DNA from: Phlebotomus papatasi
Lineage: Eukaryota; Arthropoda; Insecta; Diptera; Psychodidae
Direction of reading: 5' to 3'
DNA length: 64,000 bases
NCBI RefSeq assembly: GCF_024763615.1
Contig: NC_077223.1
Span: forward strand, 105,586,627-105,650,626
The notes beneath the pieces are model-generated. The model saw only the letters and a program-made list of their open reading frames with translations, made no database searches and was not told the DNA's origin. The position numbers and the translations under genes were made by a program. Numbering within the stretch: position 1 is the first letter of the stretch; each line of letters begins with the position of its first letter. Positions 10,903 through 22,393 of the stretch are shown here, in pieces.

Positions 10903-13900
10903 TTACTTCATGTTTTGTGTCTCCCACAATTTGGCATAGAGTCCACCTTTTTGGAGAAGTTCATGGTGAGTCCCTCGATCACCTACTCTGCCATTTTCCA
11001 GGACGAAAATCTCATCAGCGTCCATAACTGTGGACAGTCGGTGGGCGATACAGATGCTAGTACGTCCTTCCGTAGCTCGTGAGAGGGCTTGAAGAATATT
11101 CTGTCAAAGACAAATCTTAGAAAATGAAGTTAGGCAAAAGTATTTCTTCAAGGTCATACATGTTCTGTTATGGAATCCAGGCTACTTGTGGCTTCGTCGA
11201 AGACTAGAATAGGGGCATTTTTGAGAATGGCTCTCGCGATTGCTACCCGCTGTTTCTCTCCTCCAGATAACTTCAAACCACGCTCTCCCACTTGGGTTTC
11301 ATACCCTTTAGGCCACTGAACAATGGACTCATGCAGATCAGCCATCTTTGCAGCCTTTTCGACCTCAGCTTGATCCTTCCGAAGGTTTCCATAGTGGATA
11401 TTATGACGAATGGTATCGTGAAAGAGAACAGAATCCTGCGGAACAATGGCTATAGCCTTTCTCAGGCTGTTGATATCCACATCCCGGATATTCTGGCCCC
11501 CAATGAAGATATCACCGGATGTAGGCTCAAAAAACCGGAAAAGCAGACGCACCATTGAGGACTTCCCGGAACCTGATCCTCCAACAAAAGCAATCTTTTT
11601 GGATGTTGGGATCTCAAAGCTTAGCTTATCGAAAACCATTTTTCCTGTCTCATATTGAAAGCACACGTCCCGGAATTCAATTGAGGCGTTATTGCGATCA
11701 ACTGAGAGATAGGGAGCATGTGGTTTGTTCTATAGAAGAGATTAAAAAGTAGAAAATGCAGCAATTTGATTATAATTGATAGTCTATCAAGTGTAAGAGC
11801 TAGGTAAGTACTGCCAATTAGGTGAAGTAAAGTCTTGCGTTGTTCTTTCGCTTGATTTCCGCAGTATTAGCATACTCTGAGCAAAAATTTGCAAAAATTA
11901 CAAAAGTATTTTGTATTGTATTTATTTCTTTATTACCATCGCCAATTACATGTGACTGACACACCTTACCTTGCGGCCATCGCCATCTTAGTGTTGATGA
12001 CCAACCTCCAGGGTAAAACGATGGAGAACCCCTTCGCAGGTTGTATGTTTGTCAGGTTTACACTTTTACAATATTTGGTGATTTACTTGTTTGACAAAAG
12101 TAATTCAATTTGGTCGTAAAATTGAAAATAACAAAAAATCTTCGTGAATGAAGGTTATTGGTTCTTTTTTGACACTTAGCAAATTTCGCCAATTATAATT
12201 CCACTTAATTCTTTTGCTGTTGATGACGGCTCCAATTGAGAAACCATACAATACTCATTCCGTGAGCACAGCATCTTTGTGTCCTATTTCCGGGCAGAGA
12301 AGAACAGTAATAATGCATGATTGCCTCCGTTCCTTGACCTCGAACGCACATATCTGGATTGGATCCTCACCCGAAGCATTCATAGTTACTAAACTATCCT
12401 TAGTTTTTACTCAATCTTTTATTTATTTCGGCTACACATCTACATATGTTGGCTTGGCACCATCGACTGACTGACACTTCAATTATTATCCCGGTTATCC
12501 TGGTTTTATTTGCGGCAGTGCTGCCAACTGATACAACAGTTACTTTCGCTGAAGTTGGCTGCATCATTGACGACACACTTCAATGTTTACGCCCAAAGCG
12601 TACATGTTTACTGTAGTAACTGCGAGCCAGCTTGAACTAGTAGGATCCAAGAGCGAAAGGAATTGATTGGAATATGCTGTTAGTTTTATTTTCTGAATAT
12701 TTAAACAAAGATTAAGATCTGTGTGGCACCATTAGTTCTAATGAAACACACGTATTCTTCTGTTCTGTAATCTCTTTATTCACAGATATTCACTCCACGT
12801 CTTGTCTTATCCCTGACAATCGTCCGTTTTGTATCAACTTCACACACTTCCTATTATCCAACTCATTCCTCTTCACACTCACCACGGTGCCATCTGTTGG
12901 TCACCACAACTTGAATTCGGATTTATTCTTTTACTAGTTTCGAACTATCCCAGGAACGATAGAGTTCCCTGCTTGACATGGCGCGACGGTGGCGGCCTCC
13001 CAAATGTTCAGAAAGTGGTGGCCATCAAAGAGAACTACTGCTTCAACCGCGTTCGCTTTTTCACAGCCCGTAGGGATTTACATTGGACCGAAACCTGTTC
13101 CGAACGCGTTTGCTGAACAGTGTTCAAACAGGGAACTCTCGTTGCTGGAATGTTTCGAGGATATGTATTTGACGTCTTCTTCAAATATAGAGATACCGGA
13201 GACAAATCGAATAAATCGGTTCAAGAGATTTTTCTGTACTACGACTTCATATACCGTAGAGTAGAGCATGATCGTTAATTTAACGATGATCGTTAAATGC
13301 AGTATTGCGAACCCAGAGGTCATAATCCGTGTATAAATTTACAGAGGATTGTTATCCTCTGTTTCGGAATAACTTTGTCAAATTCTTGTCCCATGTAGTT
13401 GTCTATGATAACCGTGATAACACTGCAGGACCCTTTCACGGTTCAGGTATATGAATCATAGAGCAAGTGTGTATTAAGCCACTCAGTCTTTCAGATAAAT
13501 TCCATTAGACAGGCTAGCTTTAATTTTGGTAGGTCATTCCAGTTCAGCACCACTTTGTCAAGTAGCGCTCGTCTGGAGTTGTAAAGGCTGAGACAGTCAC
13601 ATAATATTAGTACCATTGCAACCTCTACAGGTTGTATTGCACTCAACACTCAGTCTGTTGAGGTGTTTGTTTAGACCAGAGGCGTGCAAGAACCGTTGAA
13701 ACCGAATAAACGTCAAAATAAGTTTGTTCAGGTAGCGTTTTGACTATTGACGTACAAGTTTCTTTTGACGTTTTTTCGGTTTAAAACGGTTCTTGAACAC
13801 CTCTGGTTTAGACAGTGCCCGGTGAGAAGATCAGCGAACTGCCACGCTTGCAGCGGTTGCTGCCCATCAGGTACCCTGTCTTTTTTTTCTGTCCAAAAGT

Positions 13901-16900
13901 GACATGAACAGTCTAAACACGCGACAGTTGTCTGTAGTCGCCCAGATCGCTTGATGTTGTGTAAGTCCTCCCTGGGGGGGGGGCACCCCACGACAGGCTC
14001 GGTACCGATGAATTCGGTCTTTGCTACTGGCACTGCGAGGTGGTCAACCTCTTCATTACCCACAATACCTCAGTGCCCCTGTTAGAAGTGAGACTGCTTT
14101 CAACATTTTCCAGCACTCGATCACCAGCGAAGAGCAGGATTTGTTTCCTGACATGTAGAGTAAGACAGCTCTACTACCAAAGAATATGTTTATCTCTGAA
14201 CCTCAATTAGGATTTCTGTGACCTTGGCTTGGAATATAGTAGTGTACCGGCCGAGTGGAACTGATCCGCCAATTCTGAGTTCTGGACAGTGGTACCCGGC
14301 TCCACTTAAACACTTCAGGATCGTCTTTACCGATAGAGTATGGTAGATCTGATTTGAGAAAACCAGACAATCCTTAATAAGTGCAAGAATTAAAGAAAAG
14401 CTTACGAACAACAGGAAGCAAAGTCAACCTTGGAGAGCAGTTCTCCTTGTTAACTGAACATCGTGAAATCCTTTGTTCAGAATGAAAACGTCATGGTCAC
14501 CAGAATGGAAAGACCCGAAAGACCAATGAAATGAATGATCATATGGGGCCAAGCTGTAACAGTCCTCCTTCCCTTTGGAGTAGCTGCCAGATCCGTTGTT
14601 TTCGCTTCCTTTTGAAGTTTCTGAGTCAAAAGACTAAAATGTGTACCCATTTCCTTTGTCTACTTTTTAAGAGGCTGTAAGGCATCCTTTCTGAGGTCAG
14701 GCCTATGGCCATTGAAAAGGAGCCTTCTCCGCGAGAGGTCGCTTCATCATTACGACTTTTGAGGGCACCATAACGTCTGTCGTCCAACTCCCGATGAATG
14801 GAGGGCCTTGTCATCTACAGTTTACAAGAGTTGATGTCCTAAAAGTTTGGGATAGGATGCCATGAAGCTTGAACCCCTTAGCACTATGTGCCTCCTCATT
14901 AAGACTTTCGTGACTTCTGCCCCATCTGGATTTTTGCAGATAGGGATCCCACGTAGATGTAGAAGCTACGCATTAGGAAATCGAATGCAAACCAAAGGAA
15001 GACGCTTCTTCACCACCACGGAACACTTTTCGAAAACAACGACCGTACCTCGCAACCTCCCAAACCCAGATTTAATACAGCTGACCCGATACTTGGCCAC
15101 TTCCTCTAGTTCACTTAAGATATGTACCGAGCAAGCCCGCAACTTTTTACTTCACCTAATAAAACTGTAGGGACTTTACTTACCTTAGCAATATATTTAA
15201 ATATTAATTCGGTAAGTATACGTACCGCAATTTTAGTATCGATACTCATTAGCATGAACATAGATCGCATGTCTAAGAGCGCTTGACGAACTTCCCTGTA
15301 GACACTGCCCAGAAATCCAAGGGGAATGGAGAGCTGGAACAAGAGACCATTAACCATCACAAGATCTCCAACTGTCATATTTCCAGCTGCAATTTCTTTG
15401 GCCGCCAGAACCATTATAGCACTCAGAGCTACACTGAAAATGGCATTCTGACCGAAATTGAGCATGGCCAGACTTGAACTCGTCTTGAGGCTAGCATCTT
15501 CATACTTCTTAAGTGTAGCATCGTAGCGATTGGCTTCGAATTTCTCATTGTTAAAGTACTTGACGGTTTCGTAGTTGATAAGGGAGTCAATAGCCTTATT
15601 CCCTGCTTCATTTTCAGCTTGATTCATAAACACTCGGAATTTTGTGCGCCATTGGGTGACTGTGAGTGTATAGAGGGCGTACACTCCCACACAACCCATT
15701 GAGATGGCCGCAAAGGCAGCGCCACATTTAATGCCTAGAATACTAGACACAAGGGCCAATTCGAAGATTGTAGGGACAATATTAAAGACCATCGCTGACA
15801 GGACAAAATTAATTCCTCGGGAGCCACGATCGATGGTTTTAGAAAGGGCACCAGTTTGACGATTGAGATGGAACGATAGATCGAGATTGTGAAGATGGAG
15901 GAAAACATTTGTGGCAATTCTACGAATGGAATGCTGAGCCACTCGGGCAAAGACAGCATTTCTAAGTTCATTGAAACCAGCAGCACCAGCTCGAGCTACG
16001 CCATCTGAAAAGGATATTTCTGTAACCTGAGCTTCCTAAGGGCCAAATGTAAAGTAAAACTACTAACATCCGATTAGAAGTGACGTCGTGAGCGTTAGTG
16101 CAGTATCCGCTGGTGTGGCCGTATTTAGGACATTCAGAGCATCTACTGCACCTTTGAAGAGGAATGGTACGCCTACATTCAGCAATTTGGCTCCGGCCAG
16201 AAGCCCCAATGAGATTGCAACTCTGTAGAAAATTTATAAGTAAACTTCCCTAAATCATAATTAAAAGTTTCAAAACACGATACCTCTTCCTAATGAAGGC
16301 ATCATCCTTTGGCCAAATGTAGGACATCATGGCTCTAATCATTTCCGTTGGCGTTATTTCTGGTCCTTCCACACCGAAAGCTTCTCTACCACCTGATGAA
16401 ACACCAGGATGAAAACAATTCCGCACTTGCTGATGATGCTGGCCTCCTGAGGAATTACTACCGGATAGTAACATCCCATCGAGGTGGACAAGCCAAGCAA
16501 CAACAGTTAGGTGCGAACTTTGTGAAGGAAACTTTTAGTGACAAAGAGAATTGAAACGGGATGGAAATCTAACTTCTAAAACAAAATAATCGGTCTACGA
16601 AAACGAAAATAAACAAATTTCTCACAAAGATATTTAAACTTACAGTTATTGTCACTTATTGGAAAAAATAGTTTCGAGTAAAAATCATTTCCCTGGTTGA
16701 TTATTTTTTTTACCTTTCTTCCCACTCTTCTTTGTGAATAAATTTCCCAGGACATTTGTGCCCAGAGGACTTTGTGTCTTCTTCTCATGATTGCTGCTTT
16801 CAAGAATTTTACTCGTCGAGAGAACCTGCAAAGCAAATCAGATTGGAAATACTCGTTTTCTTCCTTACGTCAGAGTTAGTTGAGAAATTCCGTACAAAAT

Positions 16901-19900
16901 AACTATTTACAAAATGACGGCATCGCCATCTTGATTTGACGTTTCTGTCCCTTCTGTCCCATTAATAGATTTTGACAGTTATAATTGTCAAAACCTAAAA
17001 ATCCGATTGAACTCCGTCCACCTTGGCTATGATGTTTTAAAAAAGGGTCACCTGAACATTTTCTTTTAGTACATGACTGTTTTCATGTGCATCTACATTT
17101 TCGATTTTTCTTTGTGTTGGTTCATGGCTCAATAGGAATTTTCCATAATATATTCCAAAGAAATCCCCAGGGGATTTATACATGATTTTTTCTGTGGAAT
17201 ACTTCCATGGAAATGTTCGTGAAATTTATGTGGATTTTTCCACCTAAAAAATGGAGAAAAAATAAAGTCACATGCACCTCATTCTTTTATTTATTTATTT
17301 TAAGTCAAGAGTTCCAGCATTTATTTATTTAATTTTTTATTTATCCTTTGAAAGCTTTGAGCTTGCGCTCTTGGAAGCATATAGAAAAAATAAGAAAACC
17401 GTCGACAAAGCAAAACGAAATTTCAGGAAGCGAAATTTCACCGCCGTCTAAGTGTTGGTCCTCATCCTGACATGTGTCAGGACTATTGACACCCTACTCT
17501 GTATCATTTGGAATACGAAATTCGAACACTTATCCTTATCTAAAAACACAGATTAATGAAAATACGCTATATTATTTACATTTTATTAGATACATTAAAT
17601 AAATTTCAACATTTTGACAAAAGTGTCAAAGGGATTCCCTGTCAAAGAGATGTTCCTTCGATCATAATTAAACAAATTGCAAAGATCGCGAGGATTTTAA
17701 TATGTTTTACTATACCAGCGATAACGAATTACCGATTTAGATAATAAAAAAATTATTTTATAAAAAGAAAAATTTCCTAAAATATAAATTAAATGACATA
17801 AAAACAGTTTTATTTTAGGTTGACAACCTATTTAATGTAATCAATTTACTGCAAGACGAAACGCAGTGTCGCATAATTAATTTTCTTATAATTGTCACAG
17901 GAATCATTAAAAAATAAAAATGTTTTCGTAAGGTTTGGAAACATTTATCCATGTTGTTACAACACCATTTTATTTGCTAGACTTTTGAGAAAAATAGTGG
18001 AAAAAGTTATGGAAAATCATATGGAAAGATATTGGTGTTTTCCATAGGATTTCTTCAGCTTATCCCGCGGACGATTCATGTTTGATTTTCCATATAAATA
18101 TTCCGCGGATTTTAACGCTGGAATTCCAGTGGATCGTACTTGAAATTCCATGGAGAGCTATGATTCCAATGGAATTTCCAACTCCAAATTCCAAGGAAAA
18201 CTTGCTGGAATTTTAGCGTCAAATGCGGATTATTTCACTTTGGACGCTTTTTCCAGTAGAATTTACATGGAATTTTGCTATGGGACATACTCGGAATATT
18301 CATTGGAAATTTCGTTTCAATTTCCAATTCCTTGGATATCTACGCTAAAGAAAGATAATTCCGTGGAACTTTTCGCAGCATAGTGAGTGTTTCCATGCAG
18401 GCTAACGCGGAAAAATTGCGGATAAATTCCACTTATTTTTCTTTTAACCTCATAGCAAAATTCCGTGGAAATTCCAGTGGAAAACTAGCGTTCAAATTGC
18501 AAAAATCCGCGGAATTTGACGCAAAAATTCCACTATAAGTTTTTCATGGAATTTGGAGCCGGTAACTCCATTGGAATCATAACTCTGCATCTGCATGGAA
18601 TTTCAAGTAGGAATCACTGGAATTCCAGCGTTAAATTCCGCGGAGTTCCGTGGAACATTTATATGGAAACTCACACGTGAAACGTCCGCAGGATAAACTG
18701 GAAAAATCATATGGAAATTTCCACTATCTTTCCATAGAGTTTTATATGGCTTTTCCACTTTTTTCTCGAATGTCAAACAAATAAAATGGTGTTGTGAAAA
18801 CGTGGATAATTTGTTTCCAAACCTTCCGTAAACATTTTTAGTGATTCATGTGGCAATTATAATATAATTAATTATGCGACACTGCGTTTCATGTAGATAA
18901 TAGTGAAGTGATTACATTAAATAGGCAGCCAACCTAAAAATGCTATTTTTATGTCATTTAATATATATTTTAGGAAAAATTATTTTTTTTATAAAATATT
19001 TTTTTATTGTTCAAAGTGTTAATTCGTTATTGCTGGTTTAGTAAAACTTATTAAAATCCCCGTGATCTTTGCTATTTCTTTAATATTCGGAAGTAAAATC
19101 ACGAGGTGCATGCGACAGCTTCATTTTTTCTCCATTTTATTTTAATGGAAAAATCCACATAAATTCCACGAACCTTCCATGGATATATTCCACAAAAAAA
19201 TCCAGCATAAATCCATCAAATTTTCCTTGGAACATATTATGGAAAATGTCCATGGATTTTTTCAAAGAAAAATACTGGAAAATTCCATAGAAATTTTTCG
19301 CTTGTTATTCCTATTCCGCTTTCTTTTGCTATGGGGTAGTGAGTGTTTCCATGGAGGCTAACAAGGAAAAATAGCGGATAAATTCCACGGATTTTTCTTT
19401 TGAAGTGAATGAATCCTAATAACAGTTTTTCAAGGTCAAAGGATTAAAAAGGCTCTAGAGAGCGCTTTTATCTGGCGAATGGGGTCATGCTTGGGATCGT
19501 TGGAAAGGTCTTGGAATTTCCGACAAAACTGAACCGGTTCCAATCGGTTGTGAACCGGTAATTAACCGATAACTAATTTTTGCCCGAAAATCAAATTTTA
19601 TTACTCTTAAAATTATTTTGTGGGATTTTTCGAGTGATTTACAAATCGGTTGAGAACCGGTAAACGGTAAATAATGCGATGTTTGCGATGTTTTATTGGA
19701 ATAGTGTTGTGACTCATTTCTGCATCACAACCATTGTCCCGTATTTACGCGAGATCATGCACGCTCGTTCAAGAAGAGACATGATAGATCATGTTCAGTA
19801 TCATGAGAAAGTTCTCTGGGAAATTGGTCCTCAAGGAATTTGTAGCCCAGAGATAAAATAATCCCTTGAATTCATTAGTACCCCTTCAGGGTAATAAACA

Positions 19901-22331
19901 CATCACGCTCATTAGAGGAAAGGCAGGTGATCTCAAAAAGGTCATAAAATCACGATGGGCAAGATATGAGGACCAAGAAGAAAAAAAGGGGTGCATTTGT
20001 TGGCTTATTAGGCAGACAAAGGCACCCTCTATTCCTGAAGAGCTCGTAAAATAGGTGATCTATGGTGACAAGTTCTTAAGATTACTTTCTCTTCGAGACG
20101 GTCGTTAAATTAGAGCTCGCGCCAAGAAGAGCAATAAAATCCTGAAAAAGAAATAGAGATCGACAACGTGTGAGGTCCTTGGTCATCCTAATTAAGCAAC
20201 CTCTTTCTTAAGGATATATAAGGTATGGGAAAAAACTCTAGAGATAATGAAGGTGGAAAGTTGGACATGCACCGAGCGATCGTCTCCAGACGATCGCTAT
20301 CTAAAGGGTTGTCCTGAATCACTAATTGGACACCTTCTCACGGGAAATAATGTCGAGAAAATAGGGGGTGAGTGGAGAATTTTGATATAAAAAGGGTAGT
20401 TGAATCTAAGGAAGGGGTCAGTCACTGTGTAAACGTGGCCCATGTCATTGGGCAGTGTATTCTTCCTTAAATAAAACAGCTCTAAAAAAAGTGAGTTGTG
20501 TTTCACTACTGGATCCGGAGACAACAAGGTGAACCCCCCTCCAGTTGGTTTACCACAATAGCACTGTTAGATTAATTTTTTGTCAGTCCATTAAAAAGGC
20601 TGATGGAGGCTTATCACTGGTTTTTATTCAAACACTTGGTCATAAATTCTATTCTACATTCAAGGAATTTCCTAACGATCTTCCCGCACTTGGTCAGACT
20701 CTCCAGAGCCTGGAGGTTCCTCAGAGATTCTCTGTAGTGATCGAGAAGTTGATTGATCAAGAGTATTTTATACTCGGTCAAGCAACTCTCCTCTGGAATA
20801 TTCCCAAAAACAACTTGATGGTAGTTGTTCTCGTAAATATTCCTGTCCAGGAGCAAGAAATGCAGAACAATTTCCAAATTGTGACTGAATCTTGAAGCTT
20901 CAATGAACATCTTTTCGTGGAGATTGTGATCTCTGATGTAGCGGAATTTGTTGCTGGGAATTTGAAGATTTTGGTGGTTCCTTTTTAATTTTTTGATGAG
21001 CTCCTCAATGTCCGTCATTGAGACTTCAATGAATTCATTGGAATTCTCAGGGAGGAAGAATCCGTATTCAATGAGAAGCTTCATATTGCAATGTGGTCCG
21101 TAGTTAATGAAGATTTGTTGGCCTTTGTCGAATTTTGTGGAGGTTTTGAGAGTGTAGAAAAATCCTGGACCTCTTTTGGCCAAGGAGCAGAGAGTTTTGG
21201 TGGAATCACTGTGATTGATGAGGTCCAGGAAGGGCGCTAGAGCCATATTTGGCTCGTTTGAAATTAGGTCAAGGGCTTTTGATTCTCTGATCATTGATTT
21301 GATCGTGTCCGGAGGAATGTAGACTGTCCGGGAGTTGCAAATCAAGTAAAATTCGATGAATTTCCTCTTTGGGAAGAGGTCCGGGAAGAATTTCTCTGAA
21401 CAGCAAGGACATACTGCGTTCTGGAGGACCTTCTGGACTTCTTTTACTTCACTCTGATTCACTGAATCAATAACTCTCTCTGATACCACGGGACTTGCCA
21501 CTAGTTCGTCTACTGAACAGAAATGCGGATGGTAGAGTTCCTTCGGGAGGCTCCTGAGGTAAGCCTTCCATGGGGATTTGTCCCCAAGATGCCAATTCCA
21601 GAGGAGAAAAATTGTCAGGAGTGTTTGCATTTTCCATTTAAATTTCCCATCTGACACTTCTAGCATAAACATGAGGAATCTCTCATCCTCTGAGATGCTT
21701 TTCAGGCTTATTAGAGCATCAAAAGGCAGATCAATTATCTCAGAATTACCCTCGAGCACCTTCCGGGAATACAAACCCCTTCCAGTTCCGGGGAATTCCC
21801 TGACGCACAACATCGTGTCATTCTTCCAATTCTTTTGGTGCTTCATAAACCGACATAATTCTATTATCTCCTGACTCGGTTTCTCAACATTTCCCTGAAT
21901 TCCCGGACACTTTTTCCCGGAATTCATGGTCAATATCTCTCCGATTATATAATTTTCCGAACAATGATACTTTACGCGATTTTTTCTCTTATTTCTAACT
22001 CCCAGTGTGATTGCTGTCAATTCTGAAATCAGACATACGGAAAATTACAGATAAAATCATTCTAAATGGTCAATATTGCGATAGAAAAGTGATAAGAAAC
22101 ATTTTTTCTGCGAAGGATAAATTTCCTCGCTGATTGCAAAATTGACAACAAACATTTTGCATTGAATTTCAAGCATTATGCTTTATTTTTCACACTCACC
22201 CGTGTTGCTATGAAGTAGCTAGGATATTTAACTGGCGGGATGTGTGATTTAATCAGGGAAATATTTGCTCTATTCCTGGAAAATTGGCTAAAACTATAAC
22301 TAGTTCGCACAGCACATCGCAATATAGCCAT
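10903..22331 (-). CDS. ABCB7: Mitochondrial ABC half-transporter ABCB7 (Atm1 type)
   Basis: This inner-membrane half-transporter exports a sulfur/iron-sulfur intermediate from mitochondria for cytosolic Fe-S protein assembly. Coding exons in transcript order are 22331-22200, 16825-16714, 16446-16284, 16222-16068, 16004-15226, 11729-11160 and 11100-10903. Every junction is GT-AG and phase-consistent, giving 702 residues. Exon 1 encodes a basic, Ser-rich, acid-free start ([20 protein letters not shown]) typical of a mitochondrial presequence. Exons 3-5 give the membrane domain ([45 protein letters not shown]). Exons 6-7 give the ATPase: Walker [10 protein letters not shown] (about 497-505), signature LSGGEKQ (601-607), Walker B ILVFDEA (621-627) and the H-loop His near 657. 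Unlike human ABCB7, the C-terminus ends soon after the ATPase and lacks the cysteine-containing tail. Assignment of exon 1, 5.4 kb upstream across the SETD4 gene, rests on matching phase and targeting character; the rest is firm. Confidence 0.93.
11818..15163. mobile_element. Composite insertion filling ABCB7 intron 5
   Basis: Inverted copies of TTAGGTGAAGTAAA lie at about 11818 and 15150-15163 and bracket most of the 3.5-kb intron between exons 5 and 6. Inside, the - strand carries remnants of a non-LTR retrotransposon (13728-14411). The rest has no readable protein. Base composition is visibly more GC-rich than the surrounding introns. Whether the short inverted repeat marks true transposon ends is uncertain. 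Confidence 0.35.
13728..14411 (-). pseudogene. Decayed RNase H domain of a non-LTR retrotransposon
   Basis: Reading the - strand from 14411, one frame gives [26 protein letters not shown] separate frame further on gives [22 protein letters not shown] and then [12 protein letters not shown]. These are, in order, the first strand, the GNExAD-LA helix and the post-RNase H LTGHC motif seen in insect I/R1/Loa-type LINEs. Frameshifts and in-frame stops separate the pieces, for example just before GIVGNEEVD. No reverse transcriptase domain was recognised, so this is a 3' fragment. Confidence 0.6.
17131..19257. mobile_element. 2.1-kb foldback element in ABCB7 intron 1
   Basis: The left half (17131 to about 18270) and the right half (about 18480 to 19257) are inverted copies of each other. 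Landmarks found in both orientations include the TTTATGTGGATTTTTCC end region, GACACTGCGTTTC against GAAACGCAGTGTC, ATTTTATTTG..GTTGTTACAAC against its mirror, and GGTTTGGAAACA. The centre (18100-18700) is packed with TTCCATGGAA, GGAATTCCA and CCGCGGA short repeats. No coding sequence is present. A block of about 75 bp beginning ATAGTGAGTGTTTCCATG near 18380 is directly repeated near 19335. Confidence 0.7.
19425..19600 (+). repeat. Dispersed ACCGGTT-containing repeat, copy 1
   Basis: A block with CTAGAGAG, GTTGGAAAGG(T/C)CTTGGAATT and several AACCGGTT/ACCGGTAA motifs recurs at 39070-39205 (same orientation) and at 55258-55500 (reversed). It is non-coding and its class is not recognised. Confidence 0.5.
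19600..20610. other. Unassigned spacer downstream of SETD4
   Basis: No protein was recognised. Two short open frames on the + strand (19679-19861 and 19866-20054) are adjacent, with no resemblance I know. A near-perfect palindrome, GCGATCGTCT-CC-AGACGATCGC, lies at 20276-20297. The sequence is somewhat less AT-rich than other intergenic DNA here and could be an old insertion. Confidence 0.3.
20614..21927 (-). CDS. SETD4: SETD4-like SET-domain protein methyltransferase
   Basis: The frame predicts 437 residues, close to the roughly 440 of human SETD4, from an ATG reading MNSGKKCPG. The open frame runs further upstream without another ATG. Family features are FPGTGRGL (45-52) at the SET start, a long insert with a CPCC pair (173-176), [11 protein letters not shown] (231-241) with the cofactor-binding [12 protein letters not shown] with the catalytic-type Tyr276, and a helical Rubisco-methyltransferase-like C-terminal domain. 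SETD4 proteins are reported lysine methyltransferases, histone or non-histone; the substrate here is unknown. The gene has a single coding exon and sits inside intron 1 of ABCB7 on the same strand. A possible acceptor (TTTCAG at 22023-22028) suggests a non-coding 5' exon. Confidence 0.88.
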   Translation of the reverse strand: MNSGKKCPGIQGNVEKPSQEIIELCRFMKHQKNWKNDTMLCVREFPGTGRGLYSRKVLEGNSEIIDLPFDALISLKSISEDERFLMFMLEVSDGKFKWKMQTLLTIFLLWNWHLGDKSPWKAYLRSLPKELYHPHFCSVDELVASPVVSERVIDSVNQSEVKEVQKVLQNAVCPCCSEKFFPDLFPKRKFIEFYLICNSRTVYIPPDTIKSMIRESKALDLISNEPNMALAPFLDLINHSDSTKTLCSLAKRGPGFFYTLKTSTKFDKGQQIFINYGPHCNMKLLIEYGFFLPENSNEFIEVSMTDIEELIKKLKRNHQNLQIPSNKFRYIRDHNLHEKMFIEASRFSHNLEIVLHFLLLDRNIYENNYHQVVFGNIPEESCLTEYKILLINQLLDHYRESLRNLQALESLTKCGKIVRKFLECRIEFMTKCLNKNQ

Positions 22332-22393
22332 TTTTTCGATCTTACTGAACTGTCTGTCATCTGTCAAAAATTCGCCATTAAAAATTCCCACGT

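Noticed and set aside
12829..13264. Overlapping + strand open frames in ABCB7 intron 5
   Set aside because: No recognisable domain, no start or splice support; they lie in the composite insertion.
20545..20895. 116-residue open frame on the + strand
   Set aside because: It is the antisense of the SETD4 C-terminal coding region and has no splice or homology support.
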